From Synechococcus sp. PCC 7502 (GTDB lineage Bacteria > Cyanobacteriota > Cyanobacteriia > Pseudanabaenales > Pseudanabaenaceae): 64,000 nucleotides of DNA. Position numbers and translations under genes: made by a program. The DNA lies in the NCBI RefSeq assembly GCF_000317085.1, contig NC_019702.1, positions 2,944,394 to 3,008,393 on the forward strand, read 5' to 3'. Positions within the stretch are counted from its first letter, which is position 1, and each line of letters begins with the position of its first letter. Under the pieces are notes generated by a model. The model was not told the origin of the DNA. It was given only the letters and a program-made list of their open reading frames with translations, and searched no databases. Shown piece after piece: positions 56,040 to 64,000 of the stretch.

Positions 56040-57107
56040 CTATTTCTGAGTTTCATAACTTTGAGTAGTAGCTATTAATTGGTCAGAATGTTTGTATATA
56101 TCTGTTAAGGTATCAATTGCAATCTTAACTTCATTTTTACTACTATCAAAAAGACCTAGATATTTTTGTTTAGAGTTAAACCAAAGCCTACAAATTGGCT
56201 TGCGATTATTATCATCAAGTAAGATTCCCATATAAGTTTTAGTATCACGGTAAATAACTCGTTCTGGGGCAACAACTTTAGAAATAACTGCTCTAACGAT
56301 CCTAAATCCTTCTAATTCCTCCTCAGTTGTCAGAATGTCAGATTTTAATTCTTCTGGCACTAATTTTTCTTCTTCAATAATTGGTTTTACTTCACTTTGT
56401 AATGCACTACGCAGTCTGTCAGTGATTTTTTCATTGATAAATTGCTGAAATGCCTTAGCAACAATAGGTGTAAATTGCTCTTTTGCAGTTGCAGTAAATT
56501 TGCTACCTAGATTAGTCCGAACAAAAAAGAATCTAACAAACTCTTCGTCAGGTGAATCATACTGACCAGTGAGGATTTTTTTGATTGCTGAATTATATTT
56601 AAGTTCACTAGCTGTACTAAGTATTTGTTCGAGGTCGAAATCTTCTTTAGCTAGTTTTTTTACTTCTTCTAGGGCTGGTAATCGTGGATCATTCAAATCT
56701 AGTTCAAGAAATGGCTTGGTATCCATTTTATTCGGTGATTCAAGATCAGAGAAGAAGTGATACTGCACCCCATTGGTTAGAATAGCAATTCGTGCTTTGG
56801 TGACTGCGAAGTATCTAAAGAGTTGTGACATTTCTGCATGGCTGAGGTCAACTCCTACTTTTTTACATTCAATCAAAAAAATTACTTCTGCATTACGCAT
56901 AACTGCATAATCTACTTTCTCCCCCTTTTTTACACCTACATCTGCAGTAAATTCAGGTACAACTTCCTGAGGATTAAAAACGTCATACCCAAGTGCTGAA
57001 ATAAATGGCATAACTAAAGCATTTTTTGTTGCTTCTTCAGTTTGGAGATGCTCAATTAGTTTTGGAATACGTTGAATCAATGCGGCAATCTTTTCATCGA
57101 AACTCAT
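56040..57107 (-). CDS. type I restriction HsdR N-terminal domain protein, solo
   Basis: 355 aa. The PD-(D/E)XK-type core of HsdR N-terminal domains is present: GEKVDYAVMRNAEVIFLIEC with KK following (Asp, Glu-x-Lys), ATKNALVMPFISALGYDVF, and AILTNGVQYHFFSDLE. No helicase domain, HsdM or HsdS follows, so it is not a complete restriction enzyme. The C-terminal half is helical plus a beta domain (CRLWFNSKQKYLGLFDSSKN). Such solo proteins are common and possibly nucleases; a defence function is only inferred. Confidence 0.85.
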   Translation of the reverse strand: MSFDEKIAALIQRIPKLIEHLQTEEATKNALVMPFISALGYDVFNPQEVVPEFTADVGVKKGEKVDYAVMRNAEVIFLIECKKVGVDLSHAEMSQLFRYFAVTKARIAILTNGVQYHFFSDLESPNKMDTKPFLELDLNDPRLPALEEVKKLAKEDFDLEQILSTASELKYNSAIKKILTGQYDSPDEEFVRFFFVRTNLGSKFTATAKEQFTPIVAKAFQQFINEKITDRLRSALQSEVKPIIEEEKLVPEELKSDILTTEEELEGFRIVRAVISKVVAPERVIYRDTKTYMGILLDDNNRKPICRLWFNSKQKYLGLFDSSKNEVKIAIDTLTDIYKHSDQLIATTQSYETQK

Positions 57108-57142
57108 TCGTGATTTCTCCCTTACTTCTCAGACTAAATACA

Positions 57143-57259
57143 TTATGTAATAATTGATCTTCGCTGAGATGGCTTATATTTATAATCCAGTTTAAGAGCG
57201 TTACAAAAGTTGTTAAGGCAATTCAGTAAAGCATTACAATAGCCGTAAACATCCTCCAT
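57143..57259 (-). CDS. possible 38-aa protein upstream of the HsdR_N-like gene
   Basis: ATG at 57259 reads MEDVYGYCNALLNCLNNFCN then ALKLDYKYKPSQRRSIIT, with a GAGGAGA site 4-9 bases upstream, 35 bp before the HsdR_N-like start. Four Cys/Asn-rich repeats of xxCNxLxxC character. The rest of 57108-57488 shows no other gene. Unknown family; could be a leader peptide or chance. Confidence 0.3.
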   Translation of the reverse strand: MEDVYGYCNALLNCLNNFCNALKLDYKYKPSQRRSIIT

Positions 57260-57488
57260 GATCTCTCCTCGCTCATTCTCGTAATTTGATTTTACTCACA
57301 CGCAGCCGCCGATAGTTATAGCAGTTGTCCTCCCGAAAACTGACTTGAAGAATTATTTAAGCGATCGCTATAGCAGAGAAACTGGTTAATTTTGTGATTT
57401 AGCGATAAGTAGTAAATATAAGTGAGTTAAAATATAAGCCTAAATTAAAGTTAATCAGAGTTATTTACAGTTATAGAGAATAGCAACT

Positions 57489-58808
57489 ATGGCAATGACA
57501 CTCACCGAAAAAATCTTAGCTCGGGCATCTAATCGCAGTCGAGTGCTACCGGGGGATAATATTTGGGTGAATGCTGATCTGTTGATGACCCATGATGTCT
57601 GTGGACCTGGCACCATCGGGATATTCAAAAAAGAATTTGGTGCAGATGCTAAGGTCTGGGATCGAGAAAAGCTAGTGCTGATTCCCGATCACTATATCTT
57701 TACCAAAGATGCCAGAGCCAACCGTAATGTGGATATTTTGCGAGAATTTGCCCACGAGCAGAACATTAAGTATTTCTATGACATCACCGATCTTAGCAAC
57801 TTTAAAGCCAATCCCGACTACAAGGGTGTTTGTCATGTTGCCCTAGCACAAGAGGGTCATACTCGTCCTGGGGAAGTGCTATTTGGGACAGATTCCCATA
57901 CCTGTAATGCGGGTGCTTTCGGTGAATTTGCCACTGGTATTGGTAACACGGATGCTGCCTTTGTGTTAGGTACGGGCAAACTATTACTTAAGGTTCCTGC
58001 CACCATGCGCTTTACCTTTGATGGTGAAATGCCTCCCTATCTCTTGGCTAAGGATTTAATTTTGCAGGTAATTGGGGATATTGGCGTAGCAGGTGCTAAC
58101 TATCGTGCCTTAGAAATTGATGGAGAAGCGATCGCGCGGATGACTATGGAAGAACGGATGACTCTTTGTAATATGGCAATTGAGGCTGGGGGTAAAAATG
58201 GAGTGATTGCTCCAGACCAAACCACCTTTGATTACGTCAAAGCTCGCACTGATAAGCCGTTTACACCACTCTATGCCGATACCGATGCTGAGTATTACTA
58301 TCACAAGCGTTATGATGTTTCTAAACTAGAGCCTGTGGTAGCAAAACCCCACTCTCCCGATAATCGTGCCAAAGTGAGGGAAGTCAGTGATGTCAAGATT
58401 GATCGGGTCTATATTGGTTCCTGTACGGGTGGCAAAATTACCGACTTTATCAATGCGGCTCAGTTATTAAAGGGGAATCAAGTTAAAGTGCCGACCTATT
58501 TGGTACCTGCAACCCAAAAAGTCTATAACGACCTATTTACCGAGACTGTAGATGGTTTGTCTTTGGCTGAGATATTTCTACAGGCGGGTTGTATTGAGCC
58601 TGCTGCCCCTTCCTGTGCTGCCTGTTTGGGTGGTCCTCAGGATACCTTTGGGCGGTTAAATGAACCAGAGGTTTGTGTTTCGACGACTAATCGCAATTTC
58701 CCCGGACGCATGGGTAATAAACAGGGGCAGATTTATTTGGCTTCTCCGTTTACGGCGGCGGCTTCGGCTCTCACGGGCAGAATTACTGACCCAAGGGATT
58801 ACATTTAG
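57489..58808 (+). CDS. leuC: 3-isopropylmalate dehydratase, large subunit
   Basis: 439 aa, the shorter LeuC/homoaconitase-type form used by many cyanobacteria. It isomerises 2- to 3-isopropylmalate in leucine synthesis with a 4Fe-4S cluster. Cluster cysteines: YIGSCTGGKITD and AAPSCAACLGG. Substrate regions include LIPDHYIFTKDA, FGTDSHTCNAGAFGEFATG, and the SxxNFxGRMG end (TTNRNFPGRMGNKQGQIYLA). LeuD is not adjacent. Confidence 0.93.
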   Translation: MAMTLTEKILARASNRSRVLPGDNIWVNADLLMTHDVCGPGTIGIFKKEFGADAKVWDREKLVLIPDHYIFTKDARANRNVDILREFAHEQNIKYFYDITDLSNFKANPDYKGVCHVALAQEGHTRPGEVLFGTDSHTCNAGAFGEFATGIGNTDAAFVLGTGKLLLKVPATMRFTFDGEMPPYLLAKDLILQVIGDIGVAGANYRALEIDGEAIARMTMEERMTLCNMAIEAGGKNGVIAPDQTTFDYVKARTDKPFTPLYADTDAEYYYHKRYDVSKLEPVVAKPHSPDNRAKVREVSDVKIDRVYIGSCTGGKITDFINAAQLLKGNQVKVPTYLVPATQKVYNDLFTETVDGLSLAEIFLQAGCIEPAAPSCAACLGGPQDTFGRLNEPEVCVSTTNRNFPGRMGNKQGQIYLASPFTAAASALTGRITDPRDYI

Positions 58809-58853
58809 TTTTTCTAGCGTTTTTCTGAAATCTGGTTTTTATCTGGAATAAAT

Positions 58854-61307
58854 ATGGGATCGGGAAAACTACTGGGCTTATTAGGGACTCTGATTTACAT
58901 AGTATTTACGGTTCTGCCCGACAGTAGCACCCAAATGCTGGCATGGCCTTGGGTATTAATTTGGCAAGCGGGATTGATCTGTATTGTCGGGATTAATATT
59001 TTGAACCTATGGCAAAAAGATAAGCCATTTTTTTTATTAGGCAACAAGCTGGACTGGGCGATCGCTTTATTTTCTATAGCTATTTGTCTTTCCACCATAT
59101 TTGCCCCTTTTCCTGCCCAATCGGTATGGCAAGGTTTAATTGCTTTGGGTATGTTTGGTGCTGTTTATACGGTTTTTAACTACCTTAAGGCAGACAGTAA
59201 CGGGCATAACTTAGAGCAACTAATCAATTTCCAAGCAATCCTAGGGCTAGTTGTGGTGATTGAAAGTCTGGGATTATGGCTGTTTCAGACCTTATTACCA
59301 GAACTAAATCGACTAAGCGAAATTGCTCAACTTGGTGTGAATTTGCGGTTTGACTTTTCTAATATTGAATTGCGAAATTGGGCACCCTTTGGACATCAAA
59401 ACTATGTGGCGGGATATTTACTGTTAGTGATTCCGTTATTTATTACTAAAGCCATTAATCAAACGGGAATTTGGCGCAAAGTTTGGATCGGCGGTATTGT
59501 TTTAGGCTTAATTGATCTCTATACCACTAGCTCTCGGGGTGGATTTTTAGGTTTGGCAGTGGTGTTAATAGCTGGATTGAGTTTACTCCTATGGCAAACT
59601 TCGATCCGTAAGTTGTGGATTATTGGTGCTGGTAGTGGGGCGATCGCTCTCTTAATTATTCTGATTAGTTTTAATAATCGTCTGCAAACATTAATTACGG
59701 GGGTAATTTCTGGTAATAGTGAGTTGTTTTTTCGGCAGATTACGGCGGCGGCGGGACTAAAAATCGGGTTGGAGCATCTACCCTTTGGGGCAGGATTGGG
59801 AGCGGTACCAATGATCTACCAAAAATATCGTCCTCTGTGGGCTGAGCGTGAGGCAGAGATGGTGTTTCAGCTTCATAGTACCCCTGTGCAAATTTGGGCA
59901 GAGTTGGGAGTTGTTGGTATTGTTGCAACTTTAATTGGCTTAGGTATTTTAATTTGGCTGTTAATTGGCTTGCATAGTTCCGAGGCATGGCGATCTCATA
60001 AATCTGATCGAGTTACTACCTATGGGCTATTTGGCAGTTTATTGGGTTACGCATTTTTGGCATTAACGGATTATCAGCTAGATATTTGGGCAATTAGCGG
60101 TAGTTTGGTGATTATTGTTGCTGCGATTGCTTACCTCGCTCAAGCATATGCTCCTGAAACTAGCCTAGACGTATCTGATAAATTCAGTAAATTCAGGGGA
60201 TGGCTCGCAGGTACTGTTACGGTGGCTACGTTTGCAGCTATTGCCTGGCTTACCCCTGTGGATATTGCTTGGCAGGCTTCGAGTACTGGGTTTCTATTTT
60301 TAGATAGATTAAAAGCTAATCCCTCAACTGTGCAGGAAAATCTGAATAAATTTATAGATCGCCTAGAGATTGCTTCTCAATTGGCACCGTGGGAATCCTA
60401 CTATCCCTATCAGTTAGGCTGGAATCTGGCGGAAATTGGGGTTGAGAATCGTTATATCCCTCTGCAAGTTAAAGGTTTAGAGTGGCTCCAAAAAGGCATA
60501 GCTAGTAATCCCGATCAAGAGTTTGGCTATAACAACGCGGCGTGGCTCAGTCTTTCTAATAAATTACCCCAGCAAGCTGAAACCTATTTCCGTAAGGCGC
60601 TAGAACTAGTTCCTACTAAGCGATCGCTAAAATTTGGATTAGGCATTAGTCTATTAAAACAAAATAATACAGAAGCAGGTTTAGAGGCGATCGCCAGTGA
60701 AATTAAAGCCGACCCCATATTTATTACCAGTGCTTTTTGGCAAGACCCCCATTGGCAAGCTCAACTACCGCAGATCATCTCCCGATGGCAAAACTCTGAT
60801 CCGAAATTATCCCAACGAAAAACTACAGTGGCGGCGGTTAATTGGTGGATGGGAAATGCGGGGGCGATCGCTCAATTACGGGAATCTGGTGATCCCACTG
60901 CTATAACTTTAGCAAATGCCCTAGAAAATAAATCACCTGTAAATGTTTTAAATTCTCCTCAAACTCCAGCAGAAATGGCGATCGCGGCTTGGTTTAGTAA
61001 AGATCAGGCACAACGGCAAAAACTCTTGCAAACGGCTTGGATTATCAAAAACCAGAATGGTCCTAATCAACAGGCATTAGGCATTATTAACGCCATGATT
61101 GACAGGATGAAAAATGTGTCTAGTTTTGATCAATGGTTACGTCAAGCTATTCCCGCAGGAAGTCCGCTAGTTTTACAATCTCGGCGCGTACGGCAAGGGT
61201 TTAATGTCCTCAGCCGTCATACCGATGGCACTACCCCCAGTGATTTTTTTAATATTCAAGAAAATGCCATGATTCAAGTTTTCTTCTCTGACCTTTTTCA
61301 GTCTTAA
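58854..61307 (+). CDS. O-antigen ligase/Wzy-like membrane protein with TPR tail
   Basis: 817 aa. An N-terminal half of about 12 membrane segments carries the O-antigen ligase/Wzy pattern: RNWAPFGHQNYVAGYLLLVI, then TTSSRGGFLGLAVVLIAGLS, and a periplasmic loop with KYRPLWAEREAEMVFQLHST. From about residue 500 the chain is soluble and TPR-like (NPDQEFGYNNAAWLSLSNKL, ETYFRKALELVPTKRSLK). These enzymes link or polymerise surface polysaccharide. No sugar transferase genes are adjacent, so the glycan cannot be named. Confidence 0.87.
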   Translation: MGSGKLLGLLGTLIYIVFTVLPDSSTQMLAWPWVLIWQAGLICIVGINILNLWQKDKPFFLLGNKLDWAIALFSIAICLSTIFAPFPAQSVWQGLIALGMFGAVYTVFNYLKADSNGHNLEQLINFQAILGLVVVIESLGLWLFQTLLPELNRLSEIAQLGVNLRFDFSNIELRNWAPFGHQNYVAGYLLLVIPLFITKAINQTGIWRKVWIGGIVLGLIDLYTTSSRGGFLGLAVVLIAGLSLLLWQTSIRKLWIIGAGSGAIALLIILISFNNRLQTLITGVISGNSELFFRQITAAAGLKIGLEHLPFGAGLGAVPMIYQKYRPLWAEREAEMVFQLHSTPVQIWAELGVVGIVATLIGLGILIWLLIGLHSSEAWRSHKSDRVTTYGLFGSLLGYAFLALTDYQLDIWAISGSLVIIVAAIAYLAQAYAPETSLDVSDKFSKFRGWLAGTVTVATFAAIAWLTPVDIAWQASSTGFLFLDRLKANPSTVQENLNKFIDRLEIASQLAPWESYYPYQLGWNLAEIGVENRYIPLQVKGLEWLQKGIASNPDQEFGYNNAAWLSLSNKLPQQAETYFRKALELVPTKRSLKFGLGISLLKQNNTEAGLEAIASEIKADPIFITSAFWQDPHWQAQLPQIISRWQNSDPKLSQRKTTVAAVNWWMGNAGAIAQLRESGDPTAITLANALENKSPVNVLNSPQTPAEMAIAAWFSKDQAQRQKLLQTAWIIKNQNGPNQQALGIINAMIDRMKNVSSFDQWLRQAIPAGSPLVLQSRRVRQGFNVLSRHTDGTTPSDFFNIQENAMIQVFFSDLFQS

Positions 61308-61320
61308 ATCTAGCCCAAAT

Positions 61321-62376
61321 CTATATCAAGGGCTGCTGTTGGGTAATGCAGTGGAAAGCTCCACCCCCTGAAAGAATAATTTTGGCAGAGAGTCCTAGGG
61401 TTTGACGAGTGGGGAAATGCTGAGCGATCGCTCCTACTGCCAGTTGATCAAACTCTGATCCATAGGTGGGAACAATCACATGACCATTGGCAATATAAAA
61501 ATTGAGATAACTGGCGGGCATAACTTCACCATCGGGATCAAGCACCAAACCAGTGGAGGGAATTTCAATCACTTCCAGATTTTTGCCAGTGGCATCGGTA
61601 AATCCTTTTAACTGAGCAGCGATCTGGTTCAGGACGGTATAATTAGGATCATCTTTACTTTCTGGTTTCATGCATATTACGGTATGGGGAGCTATGAAGC
61701 GAGCGATCGTGTCAATATGTCCGTCGGTATGATCGTTAAGTAATCCTGCTTCTAGCCACAGAATTTTACTTACTCCCAATGCCTCACTTAACCCCTGTTC
61801 GATTTCGGTTTGAGTTAGATGCGGATTACGATTGGGATTTAATAGGCATTGCTTGGTAGTTAAACAGGTTCCTAAGCCATCTACTTCAACCGCACCACCT
61901 TCTAAAACCCAAGGGAAGCGAACTGTGGGAATATTTTGGGTTTTAGCTAAAAATTCCGAAATAGCGATCGCCACTTGATCATCATGTTCTAAAAGATATT
62001 TATGTCCCCAACCATTCCAACTAAAGGTTACCGTTCCTAGTTCTTTTTTGGTTTCTTCAATTAAATCTTTCGTTATTTCTTTAGTTGATTTTTTATTTAA
62101 GAAAATTGGCGCAATATCTCGCATCCAAATGTCACCGTAGGGAATTGAATGAAATCTCGCAGAAGTTCCCACAAGAAGTTGACGGGCGATCGCTTCAGTT
62201 TCTAAATTAGCCACAAGAAGCTCCAACTGTTCTGAATAGCCAATTACTTTTGCTAAATCCACAAATTCCGCTTGTGCCGCTTCTAAATTCTCTAACCACA
62301 GGGAGCGATCGCTGGGGAAAGCTAACCAACAAGCACTATGAGGCTGCCATTCCGCAGGCTGAATATAACCTAACAT
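61321..62376 (-). CDS. aguA: agmatine deiminase
   Basis: 351 aa. It hydrolyses agmatine to N-carbamoylputrescine and ammonia in the arginine-decarboxylase route to polyamines. The family signatures are PAEWQPHSACWLAFPSDRS, IPYGDIWMRDIAPIF, WVLEGGAVEVDGLG, NDHTDGHIDTIARF and the nucleophile Cys in GGGAFHCITQQQP. A related peptidyl-arginine deiminase label is possible but the length and motifs fit agmatine. It follows surE by 15 bp on the same strand. Confidence 0.95.
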   Translation of the reverse strand: MLGYIQPAEWQPHSACWLAFPSDRSLWLENLEAAQAEFVDLAKVIGYSEQLELLVANLETEAIARQLLVGTSARFHSIPYGDIWMRDIAPIFLNKKSTKEITKDLIEETKKELGTVTFSWNGWGHKYLLEHDDQVAIAISEFLAKTQNIPTVRFPWVLEGGAVEVDGLGTCLTTKQCLLNPNRNPHLTQTEIEQGLSEALGVSKILWLEAGLLNDHTDGHIDTIARFIAPHTVICMKPESKDDPNYTVLNQIAAQLKGFTDATGKNLEVIEIPSTGLVLDPDGEVMPASYLNFYIANGHVIVPTYGSEFDQLAVGAIAQHFPTRQTLGLSAKIILSGGGAFHCITQQQPLI

Positions 62377-62391
62377 GATTTAATTTCTCCT

Positions 62392-63171
62392 TTATTGCAG
62401 TTGTAGGTGGGTTTTAGACCAGTCAGTAATCAAAGGTAAGGCTGAATCTAAAGTGAGGTCATACTTTAAGGGTGTAATCGTGATGAAATTATTTTTAATC
62501 CCCTGTACATCCGTATCAACAGCAGCTTCTTCTTCTATCACTACTCCCGCTAACCAGTAATAAATTTTTCCCCTTGGGTCAACTCTTTTCTCAAACACAT
62601 CTTTCCATTTTCTAATGCCTAGTTTTGCCACCATCACCCCACAAATATCGATCTCAGGTATAGCTGGAACATTAACATTTAAGAGCATAGATTCAGGTAA
62701 GGGATTATAGGCGATCGCCTGCACTAACTTCTGAGCAAAACTCGCCGCCGCACTAAAATCAAGGGAAGCGAAGCTTGTTAAACTAAAGGCAATACTGGGT
62801 AAGTCTTCCAAAACCCCTTCCATAGCAGCGGATACCGTACCTGAATACAGCACATCAGTTCCTAAATTAGAACCTCGGTTAATTCCTGACAATACCAAAT
62901 CTGGACGAGTCGTAACGATCGCATCTAAAGCCAACTTCATCGAATCACTGGGTGTACCTGAACAAGCCCAAGCACTAACATCAGGGTGAAAATAGTCTTT
63001 AATTTGATCAACTCGCACGGGTTCTTGCAAAGTTAAAGCGTGACCTGTGGCAGAGCGTTCGCGATCGGGACAAACCACGGTAATTTCATATTCACTACCA
63101 CTTAAAGCATCAGTTAATGCCTTAACTCCAGGGGCATAGATGCCATCATCATTACTAATTAGAATGTGCAT
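62392..63171 (-). CDS. surE: 5'/3'-nucleotidase SurE
   Basis: 259 aa. It dephosphorylates nucleoside monophosphates and is linked to stress survival. The metal site is visible as ISNDDGIYAPGVKAL, then CPDRERSATGHALT, SGTPSDSMKLALDA, SGINRGSNLGTDVLYSGTVS, and the C-terminal NFITITPLKYDLT. SurE heads the surE-aguA pair. A gap of 295 bp upstream contains only an unclear frame (63286-63411). Confidence 0.96.
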   Translation of the reverse strand: MHILISNDDGIYAPGVKALTDALSGSEYEITVVCPDRERSATGHALTLQEPVRVDQIKDYFHPDVSAWACSGTPSDSMKLALDAIVTTRPDLVLSGINRGSNLGTDVLYSGTVSAAMEGVLEDLPSIAFSLTSFASLDFSAAASFAQKLVQAIAYNPLPESMLLNVNVPAIPEIDICGVMVAKLGIRKWKDVFEKRVDPRGKIYYWLAGVVIEEEAAVDTDVQGIKNNFITITPLKYDLTLDSALPLITDWSKTHLQLQ

Positions 63172-63285
63172 AACTAACTTTAAGGTTTCTTACGAGCTTT
63201 CATATTTTAGCTACGGATGTTGCCGAAAATCTGGTCTTATTTCAGGTATCTCCGTCGATGAATTATTGAGCAATATGTTGTTAAT

Positions 63286-63411
63286 TTAAGGCTGGGCAAA
63301 CTCCAATTTGGCAGACATTGAGTGAAAGATGTAACGGTGAATGTAATCACCATCCCAAGCCAAGTAACTATCACCAAGGATAATCTTAAACGGTGTACCA
63401 TAGTGACTACT
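63286..63411 (-). other. coding-like fragment, unknown
   Basis: A 41-codon open stretch without a start reads GTPFKIILGDSYLAWDGDYI then HRYIFHSMSAKLEFAQP and stops at 63288-63286. Composition looks protein-like. It may be the remnant of a gene whose 5' part was lost; no family recognised. Confidence 0.25.
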
Positions 63412-63466
63412 TTACTAGGGGCAATTCAGCAAGCTGACGGTACTGGATGCCCATAATTTAATCCAA

Positions 63467-64000
63467 TTAATGAAGTTCAGCGATCGCTTGATCCGTAAAG
63501 AGTTCAATATTTGTTTCTAGGTCAATTACCGTTACTATTAGCTGTCTCCGTTCATTAATTTGAAAGATTAACCGTAGGCGATCGTTACCGATTTGTCCAA
63601 GGGGTTGCAAGGGAATTACTAACTGAGGAGTCTCAGCATCGATACCATTTAGAGGTACAAAGTTGGTGATCACTTTATTATTAACTTCTGAAACTAGGAG
63701 ATCGCCCTGAAATATCACTTCCACCGATGTACTTGTGCGCTTTTCCAACTCGCCAATTACTAAATCAATATGGGACTGATCCGGTTGAGAGGCACGCAAA
63801 ATTAACTCGAATGGATATTTGGTAGGATATGCCTGTCCCTTGAGAAATAGGGGCTGATATTGCCACTCGGCGTTATTATTATCCTTACAGGAGTTGGGTA
63901 AGTAGCGAATTGCATAGTCATGAAACAAATGATCTCTGATGCCTAAACCTTGATTCAGTCGCAAAGCTCCATAGATTACTGCCTCGAAGGGGCGATCGCC
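63467..64000 (-). CDS. Hsp70-like protein, C-terminal part
   Basis: The frame is open from the window edge; 178 codons are visible. It begins GDRPFEAVIYGALRLNQGLG, the end of an Hsp70 ATPase domain (equivalent to the DEAVAxGAA region), followed by a beta-rich substrate domain (PTKYPFELILRASQPDQSHI and LRLIFQINERRQLIVTVIDL). It is shorter than DnaK and resembles the Hsp70-family paralogues of cyanobacteria with reduced C-termini. The ATPase core lies outside. Confidence 0.78.
   Translation of the reverse strand, partial: GDRPFEAVIYGALRLNQGLGIRDHLFHDYAIRYLPNSCKDNNNAEWQYQPLFLKGQAYPTKYPFELILRASQPDQSHIDLVIGELEKRTSTSVEVIFQGDLLVSEVNNKVITNFVPLNGIDAETPQLVIPLQPLGQIGNDRLRLIFQINERRQLIVTVIDLETNIELFTDQAIAELH

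Noticed and set aside
56040-57107. Complete type I restriction-modification system
   Set aside because: Only the HsdR N-terminal nuclease-like part is present; no helicase, HsdM or HsdS genes.

Overview
The window looks like a cyanobacterial chromosome, probably Pseudanabaena- or Synechococcales-like. It has abundant HIP1 octamers (GCGATCGC), ndhN, a PsbY-like gene, ycf5/ccsB, a ycf49-like gene, ferredoxin-type sulfite reductase, the tig-clpP-clpX cluster and a tmRNA with the cyanobacterial tag ending in KAAPVAA. Species cannot be fixed from sequence alone. All statements come from reading the sequence; no database search was run.

Layout. 1-7.6 kb is an accessory cluster: an adenylation-domain start, a methyltransferase, an NMT1/SsuA-like ABC transporter (binding protein, permease, ATPase) interrupted by an opposite-strand SLH porin, and a decayed acyl ligase-carrier protein gene ending at a broken IS1-type element. 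7.7-22.4 kb is mostly housekeeping: tRNA-Thr, ispF, glgC, ccsB, ndhN, an adenylate-kinase-like gene, dprA, a LivM-type permease, tig-clpP-clpX, a YacP-type NYN protein, an ankyrin protein, a Cas4-like Fe-S nuclease and a GNAT-TrhO fusion. 22.5-30 kb is a mobile-element scar field holding a reverse transcriptase (RT) gene cut in two. 30.2-47.9 kb returns to core genes (ssrA, tpiA, DEAD-box helicase, MFS, fasciclin, psbY-like, gltA, LivM-type permease, ABC exporter, sir, DUF1350, PFE-CTERM protein, argS). 48-49.4 kb is a second IS scar field. 49.4-64 kb holds a LOG protein, ABC exporter, mtnP, a four-gene cluster (HsdR_N-like, small membrane protein, serine hydrolase, ComF), leuC, a Wzy/O-antigen-ligase-like protein, agmatine deiminase, surE and the C-terminal part of an Hsp70-like protein.

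Main discovery. The RT gene, of the Abi/unknown-group type associated with phage defence, is split. Codons 1-22 lie on the + strand at 28119-28185, against IS5-like copy B. The rest lies on the - strand at 22564-24036, against IS5-like copy A. Removing the IS copies and collapsing the duplicated TATA joins the pieces exactly in frame to about 512 codons. The simplest history is IS5 insertion into the RT gene followed by inversion between two inversely oriented IS5 copies, which also flipped the M1 aminopeptidase gene. RT and IS DNA lacks HIP1 sites while flanking genes are rich in them, as expected for acquired DNA.

Other notable points: a sulfite reductase with a ribbon-helix-helix-like tail, an adenylate-kinase-like protein whose P-loop lysine is arginine, a GNAT-TrhO fusion, and IS5 copies that differ in the length of an A-run at their orfA/orfB junction and in whether they keep the catalytic glutamate.
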